Of a DNA stretch of 64,000 nucleotides, positions 20,001 to 28,214 are shown in pieces. The stretch comes from Fertoeibacter niger. GTDB lineage: Bacteria > Pseudomonadota > Alphaproteobacteria > Rhodobacterales > Rhodobacteraceae. A program made the position numbers and the translations under genes. Location: positions 248,001 through 312,000 of the forward strand of contig NZ_WHUT02000005.1 in NCBI RefSeq assembly GCF_009380135.2. Reading direction: 5' to 3'. Position 1 is the first letter of the stretch. Each line of letters begins with the position of its first letter. A model generated the notes under the pieces. The model ran no database searches, was not told the DNA's origin, and saw only the letters and a list, made by a program, of their open reading frames with translations.

Positions 20001-22448
20001 GCCGAGGGTGAAAACACCATCCCGCTGACCGTGACTGACGAATGGGGCGCGGGCGTTTATGTGACCGCATCGGTGCTGCGCCCGATGGATGTGGCGGCGG
20101 GCCGCAACCCCGCCCGCGCGCTGGGTCTGGCCCATGCCGCGATTGACCCCGGCGGCCGCAAACTGACCACCACGATTGAAGCCGCCCCCGAGGCCGCACC
20201 GCGCGGCCCGATGGAGGTGGCGGTGAAGGTGGAGGGTCTGGCGACGGGTGACACCGCCTATGCGACGATTGCCGCCGTCGATGTCGGCATCCTGAACCTG
20301 ACCGCCTTCAAATCCCCCGACCCCGAGGGGCATTACTTTGGCCAGCGCAAGCTGGGCGTCGGCATCCGTGACATCTATGGCCGTCTGATCGACGGGCTGA
20401 ACGGGGCCGAGGGCGTTGTGCGTTCCGGCGGGGATGCCGGGGCCGGTGCGCGCCTGCAAGCGCCCCCGCCGACCGAGGAGCTGGTGGCCTATTTCACCGG
20501 CCCGGTCACGGTGGGCGCCGATGGCTATGCCCGCGCGTCGTTCGACCTGCCGTCGTTCAACGGCACGGTCAGGGTGATGGCGGTGGTCTGGTCGTCGAAG
20601 GCGGTGGGTCAGGCCGAGGCTGATGTGCTGGTGCGCGACCCGGTGGTTGTGACCGCCAGCCTGCCGCGTTTCCTGTCACCCGGCGATGAAAGCCGCCTGC
20701 TGCTGGAGATCGTGCATGCCACCGGGCCTTCGGGGCGGATGGGGCTGGATGTGACGGCCAACGGGCTGACGCTGGGCAATGTGCCCTCGGGCTTTGATCT
20801 GGGCGATCAGGCAAAGGCGGTTTATGCCATTCCGGTGACGGCGGGCGATGTGGGCCTGCACACAATCGACGTGGCGCTGACCACGCCGGATGGCAAGCAA
20901 CTGACCAAGCGCCTGACCATCCCGGTGCAGGTGAACGACCCGGAACTGGCCCGCACCAGCCGCTTCGACCTTGCGGCGGGTGAGACATTCACGTTTGATT
21001 CCAACGTGTTTGCGGGGCTTATCCCCGGTTCGGCCAGCGCCACCATGGCCATCGGCCCGATTGCCCGGCTGAACGCGCCGGGTCTGCTGGCATCACTTGA
21101 CCGCTATCCCTATGGCTGCACCGAACAGATCACGTCCAAGGCGTTGCCGCTGATCTACTTCGATCAGGTGGCGCAGGCGATGCAGCTGAAAGGCGCCGAA
21201 AACATCAGCCTGCGCATCGAGCAGGCGGTGGCCGAGGTGCTGACAAACCAGACATCCGAGGGCGGTTTCGGGCTTTGGGGCCCGGCGCAGGGCGATTTCT
21301 GGCTGGATGCCTATGTGACCGATTTCCTGTCACGTGCCCGCGCGCAGGGCCATGCGGTGCCTGATCTGGCCTTCCGCTCGGCCCTGGACAATCTGCGCAA
21401 CCAGGTGAACTACCAGCCCGATTTCGATGCCGGGGGCGAGGCGCTGGCCTATGCGCTGATGGTTCTGGCGCGTGAGGGCGCGGCGGCGGTGGGCGACCTG
21501 CGCTACTATGCCGATGTGAAAGGCGATGCGTTTTCGACCCCCATCGCCCAGGCGCAACTGGGCGCGGCGCTGGCCAGCTATGGCGACCAGACCCGCGCCG
21601 ATGCGATGTTCCGCAAGGCGGGCGACCGGATGGCCTCGCTGACTCCGACGGAAACTGCACAGGTTTTCCGCGCCGATTACGGCACCAACTACCGCGACGC
21701 GGCGGCGGTGCTGACGCTGGCGGTGGAGGCCGGGTCAGAGGCGGTTGACCGTGCCGCGCTGACCGACCGCATCGCCACGCATTCCGGTGCACTGTCCACG
21801 CAAGAGGCGACCTGGGCGCTGCTGGCGGCCAATGCGCTGATCGACCGGCCAGCGGCGGATGGCATCACCATCGACGGCGCGGCACCGACCGGGCCTTTGG
21901 TGCGGGTGCTGGATGCGGCGGGGGCACCTGTGATTGTGGCCAACGGGTCTGCCAGCCCCACAACCTTGACGGTGACGACCTACGGCGTGCCGTCGGAACC
22001 GGAACCTGCGGGCGGCAACGGCTATGCCATCACCCGCACCTATTACTCGATGGAGGGTGAGGCGGCCTCGCTGGACGGGCTGACCACGGGCACGCGGTTG
22101 GTGACGGTGCTGGAGGTGACGCCCTTCGGTTCGGGAGAAGCGCGGCTGATGCTGGCCGATCCGCTGCCCGCCGGCTTCGAGATCGACAACCCCAACCTGA
22201 TCGCGGGGGGCGAGATTTCGGCGCTGGACTGGCTGGATCTGCAAACCGAGGTGGCGCATAGCGAATTCCGGCAAGACCGTTTCCTGACCGCCGTTGACCG
22301 CTATGACAACCAGCCGTTCCGCGTGGCCTATATCGTGCGGGCGGTGTCGCCGGGGGTGTTCCACCACCCTGCCGCATCGGTCGAAGACATGTATCGCCCT
22401 GATTTCCGCGCGCGGTCTGACGCGGGGCAGATCACGATCAGCGAGTGA
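17010..22448 (+). CDS. Bacterial alpha-2-macroglobulin with N-terminal PAN-like domain
   Basis: This 1812-residue secreted protein traps attacking proteases in the periplasm. Residues 1-24 are a signal peptide (ending PALAQ); unlike E. coli YfhM there is no lipobox cysteine, so it appears not to be a lipoprotein. Residues about 25-100 form a cysteine-rich PAN/Apple-like domain (CQRAC, SCTAF, GSCFP). The thioester motif CTEQ lies at 1370-1373 inside YPYGCTEQITSK and is intact. Macroglobulin (MG) and complement-like domains fill the rest. The ATG at 17010 has a GGGAGG ribosome-binding site. The stop overlaps the pbpC start (TGATG), which couples it to peptidoglycan repair. Confidence 0.93.
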   Translation: MRGLMNALMAASLSLAVAAPALAQEVVPPKRFVLSADTDFPGGDLATILDTTLDACQRACLANQSCTAFTFNTRNGSCFPKSAPGDAAFFQGAFSGNLLTAAAGAEDRAETRRGELTFLQDYDIANATAQATGLANQHTVNGYTAAEHLQSARDSESAGNMRQAANFTGAALNITDSAEDWVDYARLLLAAGEPNTDQQRAFRDAAVNAAINGYLRAESPALRHTALVYMGQALEKTDRGNMTVQALRLAQALQPRDDTAALLDDAIGKYGFRIAEHDVQSDSARPRVCATFTEDLVEAGVDYSSFVQLPEPGLTVEKGGWRQLCVEGLTHGARYSLTFREGLPAADGQTMARSVPLNVYVRDRSPGVRFPGRAYVLPRSGTAALPVETVNTEKLDLSLFRVSDRNLLRAMQNDYFGTPIADYQEEYFNGEIGDELWSGTADVAMEVNRDVTTRLPLDEAIAGLPAGIYALKAAVPGVDTYTIPAGWQWFVVSDLGVTTMTGVDGLHVFVRALGTAGAKAGVTVELVSRANAVLGTATTDELGYASFAPGLTRGTGGAAPGLVVVREGDADMAFLSLSDPEFDLSDRGVEGREPAPPVDVFLTTDRGAYRAGETVYATALARDTVAAAVPGLPLTAVLKRPDGVEYSRALVADGGAGGHVFALPVGGSAPRGVWRLEVLADLEAAPLAAKTFLVEDFLPERIDFTLALPEGTIRLGDAPELTIDARYLFGAPGADLAVEGEVLLRAASELPGFAGYVFGRHDEPFDARLEGFSGERTDEGGRALLPLTLPQVDAPGRPLEARVTVRVAEGSGRPVERQLTRLVAPEAALIGVKPMFDDVVAEGTEARFNLIGVGPGGVASPMAVTWELTRIETNYQWYQQYGSWNWEPVISRTRVAEGAAELGTDAVEIAAPVTWGEYELAVERSDGTPAATSTTFYAGWYAPADVSATPDTLELSLDKPAYLPGETAQLRIVPRAAGTALITVLSNRLVSMQAVEVAEGENTIPLTVTDEWGAGVYVTASVLRPMDVAAGRNPARALGLAHAAIDPGGRKLTTTIEAAPEAAPRGPMEVAVKVEGLATGDTAYATIAAVDVGILNLTAFKSPDPEGHYFGQRKLGVGIRDIYGRLIDGLNGAEGVVRSGGDAGAGARLQAPPPTEELVAYFTGPVTVGADGYARASFDLPSFNGTVRVMAVVWSSKAVGQAEADVLVRDPVVVTASLPRFLSPGDESRLLLEIVHATGPSGRMGLDVTANGLTLGNVPSGFDLGDQAKAVYAIPVTAGDVGLHTIDVALTTPDGKQLTKRLTIPVQVNDPELARTSRFDLAAGETFTFDSNVFAGLIPGSASATMAIGPIARLNAPGLLASLDRYPYGCTEQITSKALPLIYFDQVAQAMQLKGAENISLRIEQAVAEVLTNQTSEGGFGLWGPAQGDFWLDAYVTDFLSRARAQGHAVPDLAFRSALDNLRNQVNYQPDFDAGGEALAYALMVLAREGAAAVGDLRYYADVKGDAFSTPIAQAQLGAALASYGDQTRADAMFRKAGDRMASLTPTETAQVFRADYGTNYRDAAAVLTLAVEAGSEAVDRAALTDRIATHSGALSTQEATWALLAANALIDRPAADGITIDGAAPTGPLVRVLDAAGAPVIVANGSASPTTLTVTTYGVPSEPEPAGGNGYAITRTYYSMEGEAASLDGLTTGTRLVTVLEVTPFGSGEARLMLADPLPAGFEIDNPNLIAGGEISALDWLDLQTEVAHSEFRQDRFLTAVDRYDNQPFRVAYIVRAVSPGVFHHPAASVEDMYRPDFRARSDAGQITISE

Positions 22449-24481
22449 TGCGCGGGCGTCTTGCCTTTGCGGCGGCGGCGGGCCTGTGGCTCGCCGCCGT
22501 TGGTTTTGATGAGGCACGTCAATGGGTTGCGGATACCGTGCTGCCGCCCTTGGTGCTTGAAACCTCGGTCGAGGTGCTGGCGCGCGATGGCAGTTTGCTG
22601 CGCGCCTATACCGTGGCGGACGGGCGCTGGCGCATGGCAGTGGCACCCGGGGCGGTGGATGCGGCTTACCTTTCGATGCTGGTGGGGTTTGAGGACAAGC
22701 GGTTTTACCGGCACCGCGGGGTAGACCCGCTGGCGCTGGCGCGTGCGCTGGTGCAGGCGGCGCTGAACGGGCGGGTGGTATCGGGCGGTTCAACCCTGAC
22801 GATGCAGGTCGCGCGGCTGCTGGAGGAAAGCGGAACCGGGCGGGTGGCGGGCAAGCTGCGGCAGATGCGGGTGGCACTGGCGCTGGAGCGGCGGCTGACC
22901 AAGGATGAAATTCTGTCGCTTTATCTGCACCTTGCGCCCTTTGGCGGCAATCTGGAGGGGGTGCGGGCGGCATCCTTGGCTTACTTTGGCAAAGAACCCC
23001 GGCGGTTGACCCCGGCTGAAGCCGCGCTGCTGGTGGCCATTCCGCAATCGCCCGAGGCACGCAGGCCTGATCGCGCGCCAGAGCGGGCCGAGGCGGCGCG
23101 GGCGCGGGTTCTGGCCCGCGCGGCGGGCGACGGGGTGCTGGACGCCGATCAGGCACAGGCAGCCCTGCGCGAGGCTATCCCACTGGCGCGCAAGGATTTT
23201 CCGGCGCTGGCCCCGCATCTGGCCGACCGGGTGCGGCGCGATGCGCCGGGGGTCGGGCGGCATGTGCTGACGCTGGATGCAGCCTTGCAGGGGCGGATCG
23301 AAGGGCTGGCGGTGGAGGCCGTGGCAGGGCAAGGCGACCGCTTGCAGGTGGCGATTGTGGTGGCCGACCACCGTTCCGGCGAGGTGCTGGCCAGTGTGGG
23401 GTCGGCGGCATATCAGGCCGATGCGCGTCAGGGTTTCGTGGACATGACGCAGGCACTGCGCAGCCCGGGATCGACGCTCAAGCCCTTGATATATGGGCTG
23501 GCTTTTGACGAAGGGTTGGCGCATCCGGAAACGATGATCGATGACCGGCCAGCGGTTTACGCAGGCTATGCGCCGCAGAATTTCGACCGGATCTTCCGGG
23601 GCGAGGTGCGGGTGCGCGAGGCGCTGCAACTGTCCTTGAACCTGCCGGTGGTGGCGCTGACCGACGCGCTGGGGCCGGCCAAGCTGCTGGCCGCGCTGCG
23701 CCGCACGGGGGTGGAGGCTGTGGTGCCGGGCGGGCAACCGGGGCTGGCGGTGGCACTGGGGGGCGTGGGCGTGACGCTGGAAGACATGGTTCAGCTATAT
23801 GCCACGATGGCGCGGGGCGGGGTGGCGCGGCCCCTGCGGGTGACAGGGGAAAGTGAGGAAGGTCAACGGGTTATGTCAGCGGTGGCCGCATGGCAGGTGG
23901 GCGACATCCTGTCGGGCCTGGCCCCGCCGCCCGGGGCATCGGCCAACCGGCTGGCCTACAAGACCGGCACGAGTTACGGGCACCGCGATGCCTGGGCGCT
24001 GGGCTATGACGGGCGCCATGTGATCGGGGTCTGGATGGGGCGCGCGGATGGCACGCCGGTGCCGGGGGCCTTTGGCGGTGAATTGGCAGCGCCCGTGCTG
24101 TTTCAGGCGTTCAACCGGCTGAAGCCCGCGCTGATGGCCCAGCCCCCTGCGCCACCCGCCACGTTGTTGATTTCAAACGCGGAATTGCCGCAGCCCTTGC
24201 AGCGGTTCCGGTCGCGGGGGGCGGCCTTTCAGGCCGCAGCCGATGCGCCTGCGGTGGCCTTTCCGCCCGACGGGGCTGAGGTGGAGCTGCTGGACGGTGC
24301 CATGCTGGTGCGGGTGCGGGGCGGCGTCGCACCCTTTACCTGGCTGGCCGATGGCGTGCCGCTGGCCGTGGCGCTGCGCGGGCGGGAAACGGTGCTGGCG
24401 GTGGGCGGACCGGGGTTTGTGACGCTGTCGGTGATCGACGCAGAGGGGCGGTCGGCGCGGGCCCTGGTGCGGGTGCGGTAG
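22448..24481 (+). CDS. pbpC: Penicillin-binding protein 1C
   Basis: This 677-residue bifunctional peptidoglycan synthase has an N-terminal membrane anchor, a GT51 glycosyltransferase (EDKRFYRHRGVDPLALARA near 80, with GGSTLTMQVARLL), and a transpeptidase with the active serine near 341 (SPGSTLKP), an SLN motif and KTG near 505 (YKTGTSYGHRDAW). A BiPBP-type C-terminal domain follows. Its start overlaps the macroglobulin stop by one base. In many Gram-negative bacteria the pair acts together: the synthase mends wall breaches while the macroglobulin inactivates incoming proteases. Confidence 0.95.
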   Translation: MRGRLAFAAAAGLWLAAVGFDEARQWVADTVLPPLVLETSVEVLARDGSLLRAYTVADGRWRMAVAPGAVDAAYLSMLVGFEDKRFYRHRGVDPLALARALVQAALNGRVVSGGSTLTMQVARLLEESGTGRVAGKLRQMRVALALERRLTKDEILSLYLHLAPFGGNLEGVRAASLAYFGKEPRRLTPAEAALLVAIPQSPEARRPDRAPERAEAARARVLARAAGDGVLDADQAQAALREAIPLARKDFPALAPHLADRVRRDAPGVGRHVLTLDAALQGRIEGLAVEAVAGQGDRLQVAIVVADHRSGEVLASVGSAAYQADARQGFVDMTQALRSPGSTLKPLIYGLAFDEGLAHPETMIDDRPAVYAGYAPQNFDRIFRGEVRVREALQLSLNLPVVALTDALGPAKLLAALRRTGVEAVVPGGQPGLAVALGGVGVTLEDMVQLYATMARGGVARPLRVTGESEEGQRVMSAVAAWQVGDILSGLAPPPGASANRLAYKTGTSYGHRDAWALGYDGRHVIGVWMGRADGTPVPGAFGGELAAPVLFQAFNRLKPALMAQPPAPPATLLISNAELPQPLQRFRSRGAAFQAAADAPAVAFPPDGAEVELLDGAMLVRVRGGVAPFTWLADGVPLAVALRGRETVLAVGGPGFVTLSVIDAEGRSARALVRVR

Positions 24482-24600
24482 ATTTTGGGGCATGCACGGG
24501 CAGTATGATTCCGATGCACGGGTGATGCATGTCGCTGATGCGGGAACCGGGGGCCAGCCCCCGGACCCCCGGGATATTTAGCGACAGAAAATAGGGTAAG
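24482..24600. other. Convergent intergenic region after pbpC
   Basis: This 119-bp spacer lies between the convergent pbpC and thiolase genes. It contains the GC-rich palindromic repeat at 24547-24580 and no plausible ORF. Two or three short GATGC/GCATG stretches are visible, without clear organisation. Confidence 0.6.
24547..24580 (+). repeat. GC-rich intergenic palindromic repeat, copy 1
   Basis: A perfect inverted repeat CCGGGGGC / GCCCCCGG is followed by ACCCCCGGGATATTT. The second copy, at 36026-36066, has the same eight-base arms and the same downstream GGGATAT block, in the same orientation. Both lie between genes. I associate this pattern with an abundant Rhodobacterales intergenic element; that recollection is unverified. 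It may terminate both flanking transcripts. Confidence 0.7.
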
Positions 24601-25776
24601 TCAGAGCCGCTCGATCGCCAGTGCGATGCCCTGACCGCCACCGATGCACATGGTGATGAGGGCGCGGTGGCCGCCGGTGCGGTCAAGCTCATACATCGCC
24701 TTGACGGTGATCAGCGCGCCGGTGGCCCCGACGGGGTGGCCCAGGGCGATGGCGCCGCCGTTGGGGTTCACGCGGGCGGGATCGAGGCCAAGGGCGGCGG
24801 TGACGGCGAGGGCCTGTGCGGCAAAGGCCTCGTTTGATTCGATGACTTCGAAGTCGGCGGCGGTCAGGCCGGTGCGGGCCAGCAGGGCCTGCACGGCGGG
24901 GATCGGGCCAAGCCCCATGACGCGGGGGGCAACACCGGCATGGGCGTAGCCGATGATGCGGAAGCGGGGGGTGAGGCCAGCCGCCTTGGCCGCGTCGCTG
25001 CGCGCGAGGATCAGGGCGGCGGCCCCGTCATTGATGCCCGACGCATTGCCTGCGGTGACGCTGCCGTCTTTGCGGAAAGCCGGGCGCAGGGCGGCGAGGG
25101 CGGCGGCGCTGGTGGCTTTGGGATGCTCATCCGTGTCGAAATGCACGGTGCCCTTGCGGGTGGTGATTTCGACGGGCGCTATCTGGCTGGCAAAACGGCC
25201 CTCGGCAATGGCGCGGGCGGCGCGGGATTGCGATTCGAGCGCGAAGGCATCCTGTGCCTCGCGCGTCAGGCCGTGTTCGGCGGCGACGTTTTCCGCCGTG
25301 ATGCCCATGTGGCCGGTGCCGAAGGGGCAGGTGAGTGCGCCTGTCATCATGTCGACGGCGCTGGCATCGCCCATCTTCTGCCCGAAGCGGGCGGCGGGCA
25401 GGGAGTAGGGTGAGCGGCTCATGCATTCGGCGCCACCGGCCAAGGCGAAGGCGGCGTCGCCCAGCATCAGCGCCTGCATGGCCGAGACGATGGCCTGCAC
25501 GCCCGAGCCGCAAAGCCGGTTCACGTTCATTGCCGGGGTGGTTTCGGGCACGCCGGCCTGCATGGCGGCGACGCGGGCCAGATACATGTCGCGCGGTTCG
25601 GTGTTGATGACATGGCCGAAAACGGTGGTGCCGATCTGCGCCGGGGCGAGGCCCGCCCGTTCGAGCGCGGCTTTGGCAGCGGTGGTGGCAAGATCAATGG
25701 GTGGGATGGCGGCGAGGGAGCCGCCGAAAGAGCCGATGGCGGTGCGGGCACCGGAGAGGATGACGATGTCGGTCAT
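24601..25776 (-). CDS. Acetyl-CoA C-acetyltransferase (thiolase)
   Basis: This 391-residue thiolase interconverts acetoacetyl-CoA plus CoA with two acetyl-CoA. The nucleophilic Cys89 (NRLCGSGVQAI), His347 (GHPVGATGA) and the acid/base Cys377 (CIGGGQG) are all in place. It lies downstream of maiA and the MarR regulator, four bases overlapping maiA. By context it may process acetoacetate (after activation) released by fumarylacetoacetase. No CoA-transferase for that activation is in the window, so a PHB or beta-oxidation role is also possible. Confidence 0.93.
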   Translation of the reverse strand: MTDIVILSGARTAIGSFGGSLAAIPPIDLATTAAKAALERAGLAPAQIGTTVFGHVINTEPRDMYLARVAAMQAGVPETTPAMNVNRLCGSGVQAIVSAMQALMLGDAAFALAGGAECMSRSPYSLPAARFGQKMGDASAVDMMTGALTCPFGTGHMGITAENVAAEHGLTREAQDAFALESQSRAARAIAEGRFASQIAPVEITTRKGTVHFDTDEHPKATSAAALAALRPAFRKDGSVTAGNASGINDGAAALILARSDAAKAAGLTPRFRIIGYAHAGVAPRVMGLGPIPAVQALLARTGLTAADFEVIESNEAFAAQALAVTAALGLDPARVNPNGGAIALGHPVGATGALITVKAMYELDRTGGHRALITMCIGGGQGIALAIERL

Positions 25777-26411
25777 GGTGTGTCCTGTGGCTGGTGCCGG
25801 TCGGGATGGGCGGCGGCGACGGCGGGAAGCGACTCCAGATTGGCCATGATTGCGCCGATGCGCGAGAGCGACGTTACGTCGATGCCTTGGCGTCGGGCAT
25901 TGTAGATTTGCGGCACAAGGCAGATGTCGGCGATGGTCACGCGGTCGCCATGGCAGAAGGTGCCGGTGGAGGGGTGGTCGAGCATGCGTTCCAGCGCGGC
26001 AAGACCGCGCGTCATGTGGTGGGTCTGCCAGTCATCGGCACTGATCGCGCCGCCCGAGGCTTTGGCGACATGGCTGCGCACCGACAGGTTGCAGACCGGG
26101 CCAATTTCCATCGCCACGGCATAGGCCAGCGCGCGGGCGCGGGCGCGGCCCGGGGCATCGGCGGGCAGCAGGCCTGCGCCATGCACCTCGTCCAGATATT
26201 CCAGGATGGCGAGGGATTGGGTGAGCAGTAGCCCGTCGATGGCCAGCGTGGGCACCAGACCCTGCGGGTTGCGGGCCAGATTTTCGGGGCTGCGGTGTTC
26301 GCCGGTCAAAAGGTTCACCGGGATGGCGGTATAGGGAAGCCCCATCAGGTTCAGCGCGATGCGGATGCGGTAAGCGGCGGAGGACCGCCAATAGTCGTAT
26401 AGCGTGATCAT
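25773..26411 (-). CDS. maiA: Maleylacetoacetate isomerase (zeta-class GST)
   Basis: This 212-residue glutathione-dependent enzyme isomerises maleylacetoacetate to fumarylacetoacetate in homogentisate breakdown. The zeta-class signature YWRSSAAYRIRIALNL starts at residue 7, followed by NPQGLVPTL (cis-proline contact) and QSLAILEYLDE for glutathione binding. It is in the second position of the operon marR-maiA-thiolase, its start overlapping the marR stop by four bases. The other two pathway enzymes, hmgA and fahA, are on the opposite strand about 2-5 kb away. Confidence 0.94.
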   Translation of the reverse strand: MITLYDYWRSSAAYRIRIALNLMGLPYTAIPVNLLTGEHRSPENLARNPQGLVPTLAIDGLLLTQSLAILEYLDEVHGAGLLPADAPGRARARALAYAVAMEIGPVCNLSVRSHVAKASGGAISADDWQTHHMTRGLAALERMLDHPSTGTFCHGDRVTIADICLVPQIYNARRQGIDVTSLSRIGAIMANLESLPAVAAAHPDRHQPQDTP

Positions 26412-26833
26412 TTCACCTCCAGCATTGTCAGCAGGGCGCGGCGGAAGGGTGCGGCATCAGGGCCAAGCCGGGCCAGCACCTGCGCCTGATAATCCAGCGC
26501 GATGGGAAGGATGCGGGCGATCAGCGCCTCGCCCGCGGGGGTCAGCGTCATCTCCAGCAGGCGGCGGTCGGTGGGGTGGGCGCGTTTGGCGATCAGGCCC
26601 GCAACCTCCAGCCGGGCGGCGGCGCGGGACACCTTGGATTTGTCCATGTCGACCCTTGCATGAATCTCGCGCACCGACACGGCACCCGATTGTGCCAGAT
26701 GCGCCAGCACGCGCCATTCGGGAATGGAGAGACCGAATTCGGCCTTGTAACGCTCGGCAAAGCCGCGGCTGACATGGCTGGCGGCGACGGCAAGCTGATA
26801 GGGCAGGAAGGCGGACAGGTCAAAATCGCTCAA
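26408..26833 (-). CDS. MarR-family transcriptional regulator (homogentisate cluster)
   Basis: This 141-residue winged-helix regulator shows the MarR core: IPEWRVLAHLAQSG, VREIHARVDMDKSKVSRAAARLEVAGLI (recognition helix) and the wing AHPTDRRLLEMTLTPAG. The chosen start is TTG at 26833, seven bases after a GGAG, giving N-terminus MSDFDLSAFLPYQ; a longer frame is open but lacks similarity. It leads the operon with maiA. Palindromes with TTGC/GCAA half-sites at 26882-26897 and within the hmgA promoter (28135-28150) are plausible operators. The effector is probably homogentisate or a related aromatic acid. Confidence 0.87.
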   Translation of the reverse strand: MSDFDLSAFLPYQLAVAASHVSRGFAERYKAEFGLSIPEWRVLAHLAQSGAVSVREIHARVDMDKSKVSRAAARLEVAGLIAKRAHPTDRRLLEMTLTPAGEALIARILPIALDYQAQVLARLGPDAAPFRRALLTMLEVK

Positions 26834-26881
26834 AGGATGGGCTCCGTGCGGGGCTTTGCGGCCATGACTGCATGGTTGGCT

Positions 26882-26897
26882 GGCCTTGCGCAAGGCC
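26882..26897. promoter_or_regulatory. Perfect 16-bp palindrome in the marR/MFS divergent region
   Basis: GGCCTTGCGCAAGGCC is a perfect palindrome 49 bp upstream of the marR start and 64 bp upstream of the transporter start. Its TTGC-GCAA core shares half-sites with the operator-like palindrome in the hmgA promoter, though the spacing differs (none versus four central bases). It may be a MarR binding site, but GC-rich palindromes are common here. Confidence 0.4.
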
Positions 26898-26960
26898 GGG
26901 GTGTTGACAGTGCCGGGGCGGCGGGTGACAGGGCTGTGGTCAAGGCGGAGGACGGGCATC

Positions 26961-28082
26961 GTGCGGCAGCTTGTGAAGGCGAATCTGGGGCTGCTGGCGG
27001 CGGGGTTGGGCACGTTCATCGTGATGGGGGCCGGGCAGGGCATGTTTGGCCCGTCACTTCCGGCACTGGCCCGGACATTCGGGCTGGCGGGGCCAGAGGC
27101 GGGGCTGCTGGTGTCGGCGCAATGGGTGGGGGCTGCGGTGGGCGTGACCGTGATGTTCCTGCGGGCTGGCTGGATCAGCCCTCGCGTGGCACTGGTGCTG
27201 ATGGCGGCGGGGGCGGCGCTGATGGCGGCAGGGCTGGCTTGGGGGCTGGTGCTGCTGGGCGCGCTGGTGTTCGGCGTGGGCTATGGCGCGACGACCGTTG
27301 TGTATAACCCGCTGTTCCTGAAACGGTTCGGCACACGTGGCCCGGCCATGCTGGGGCTGTTGAACGCGACATTCGGGATCGGGGCGATTACTGCGCCGCT
27401 GGTGTTTGTGGCGCTGGGCAATGACCCGGGAATGGGGTTTGCGCTGGTGGCGGGGCTGTGCCTGCTGGTCTGGCTGGCCGCGGGGTCGGTGGGTGTGGCA
27501 CCGGTGGCGACCATGGCGGCGGGGCCGTTCCGGCTGCGGCCGGGGATCCTGAGCTTTGGCGCGGTGGCCATCGGGATCGAGGCCTGCCTGATCGGGCTTG
27601 GCCCCACGGCGCTGATCGCGGCGGGTGAAACCGAGGCGGCGGCGGCGCAATATCTGTCGCTGTTCTTTGTGGCGTTTCTGGCGGTGCGGGTGGGGCTGAT
27701 GTGGTTGTCGGATCTGATGCCGCCGTTCAGCCTGTTTACCTGCGCGCTGGGGCTGGCGGGGGCGTCGGCGCTGGGGGCCGTGCTGCTTAACGCGGGGCTG
27801 TTCTTTGTGCTGCTGGGTGTGGCGGCGGGGCTGTTTTTTCCGGCATTCTATGTCTGTGCCACGCTGCGGATGGGGGATGACCCGCGCGTGGCTCCCACGA
27901 TCATCGCGGCGGGGCTGGTGGGGGGCATTTCATCGCCGCTGATCCTGTCGGGGCTGATGGGATGGCTGGGCGGGCAAGCGTTTTTCTGGGTGATTGCCGG
28001 GGTAGCGCTGACCGCGGCGGCGGCCGGGGTGCTGGCGATGGGGTATATGAACAGCAGCCTGAACCGGGCCCCTGCCCCCTGA
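26961..28082 (+). CDS. MFS transporter next to the homogentisate cluster
   Basis: This 373-residue major-facilitator protein has about 12 hydrophobic segments; QLVKANLGLLAAGLGTFIVMG opens the first and WVIAGVALTAAAAGVLAMGYM closes the last. The GTG at 26961 is chosen for its GGAGGA ribosome-binding site nine bases upstream. The gene is divergent from marR and points toward hmgA (132-bp gap). Import of the aromatic growth substrate is a reasonable guess from position, but family and substrate are not diagnostic in the sequence. Confidence 0.8.
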   Translation: MRQLVKANLGLLAAGLGTFIVMGAGQGMFGPSLPALARTFGLAGPEAGLLVSAQWVGAAVGVTVMFLRAGWISPRVALVLMAAGAALMAAGLAWGLVLLGALVFGVGYGATTVVYNPLFLKRFGTRGPAMLGLLNATFGIGAITAPLVFVALGNDPGMGFALVAGLCLLVWLAAGSVGVAPVATMAAGPFRLRPGILSFGAVAIGIEACLIGLGPTALIAAGETEAAAAQYLSLFFVAFLAVRVGLMWLSDLMPPFSLFTCALGLAGASALGAVLLNAGLFFVLLGVAAGLFFPAFYVCATLRMGDDPRVAPTIIAAGLVGGISSPLILSGLMGWLGGQAFFWVIAGVALTAAAAGVLAMGYMNSSLNRAPAP

Positions 28083-28127
28083 CATTGGCGGACGGAGGGA
28101 TGAGCCGGCAGGCGGAGGATTCGGCTG

Positions 28128-28157
28128 TTGACTTCGTTGCATTTGCAACGATATATG
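28128..28157 (+). promoter_or_regulatory. hmgA promoter with embedded palindromic operator
   Basis: A -35 box TTGACT (28128-28133) and a -10 box TATATG (28152-28157) are 18 bases apart. The spacer is filled by CGTTGCATTTGCAACG (28135-28150): 7-base inverted arms around two central bases. A repressor bound there would block RNA polymerase. The neighbouring MarR protein is the obvious candidate. This is the clearest promoter-operator arrangement in the window. Confidence 0.65.
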
Positions 28158-28214
28158 TGGTGCAGATTGTGCCGGAGCCGACCGTTGCGGGCACCGGCCT
28201 TGGGGGAGGATCAC

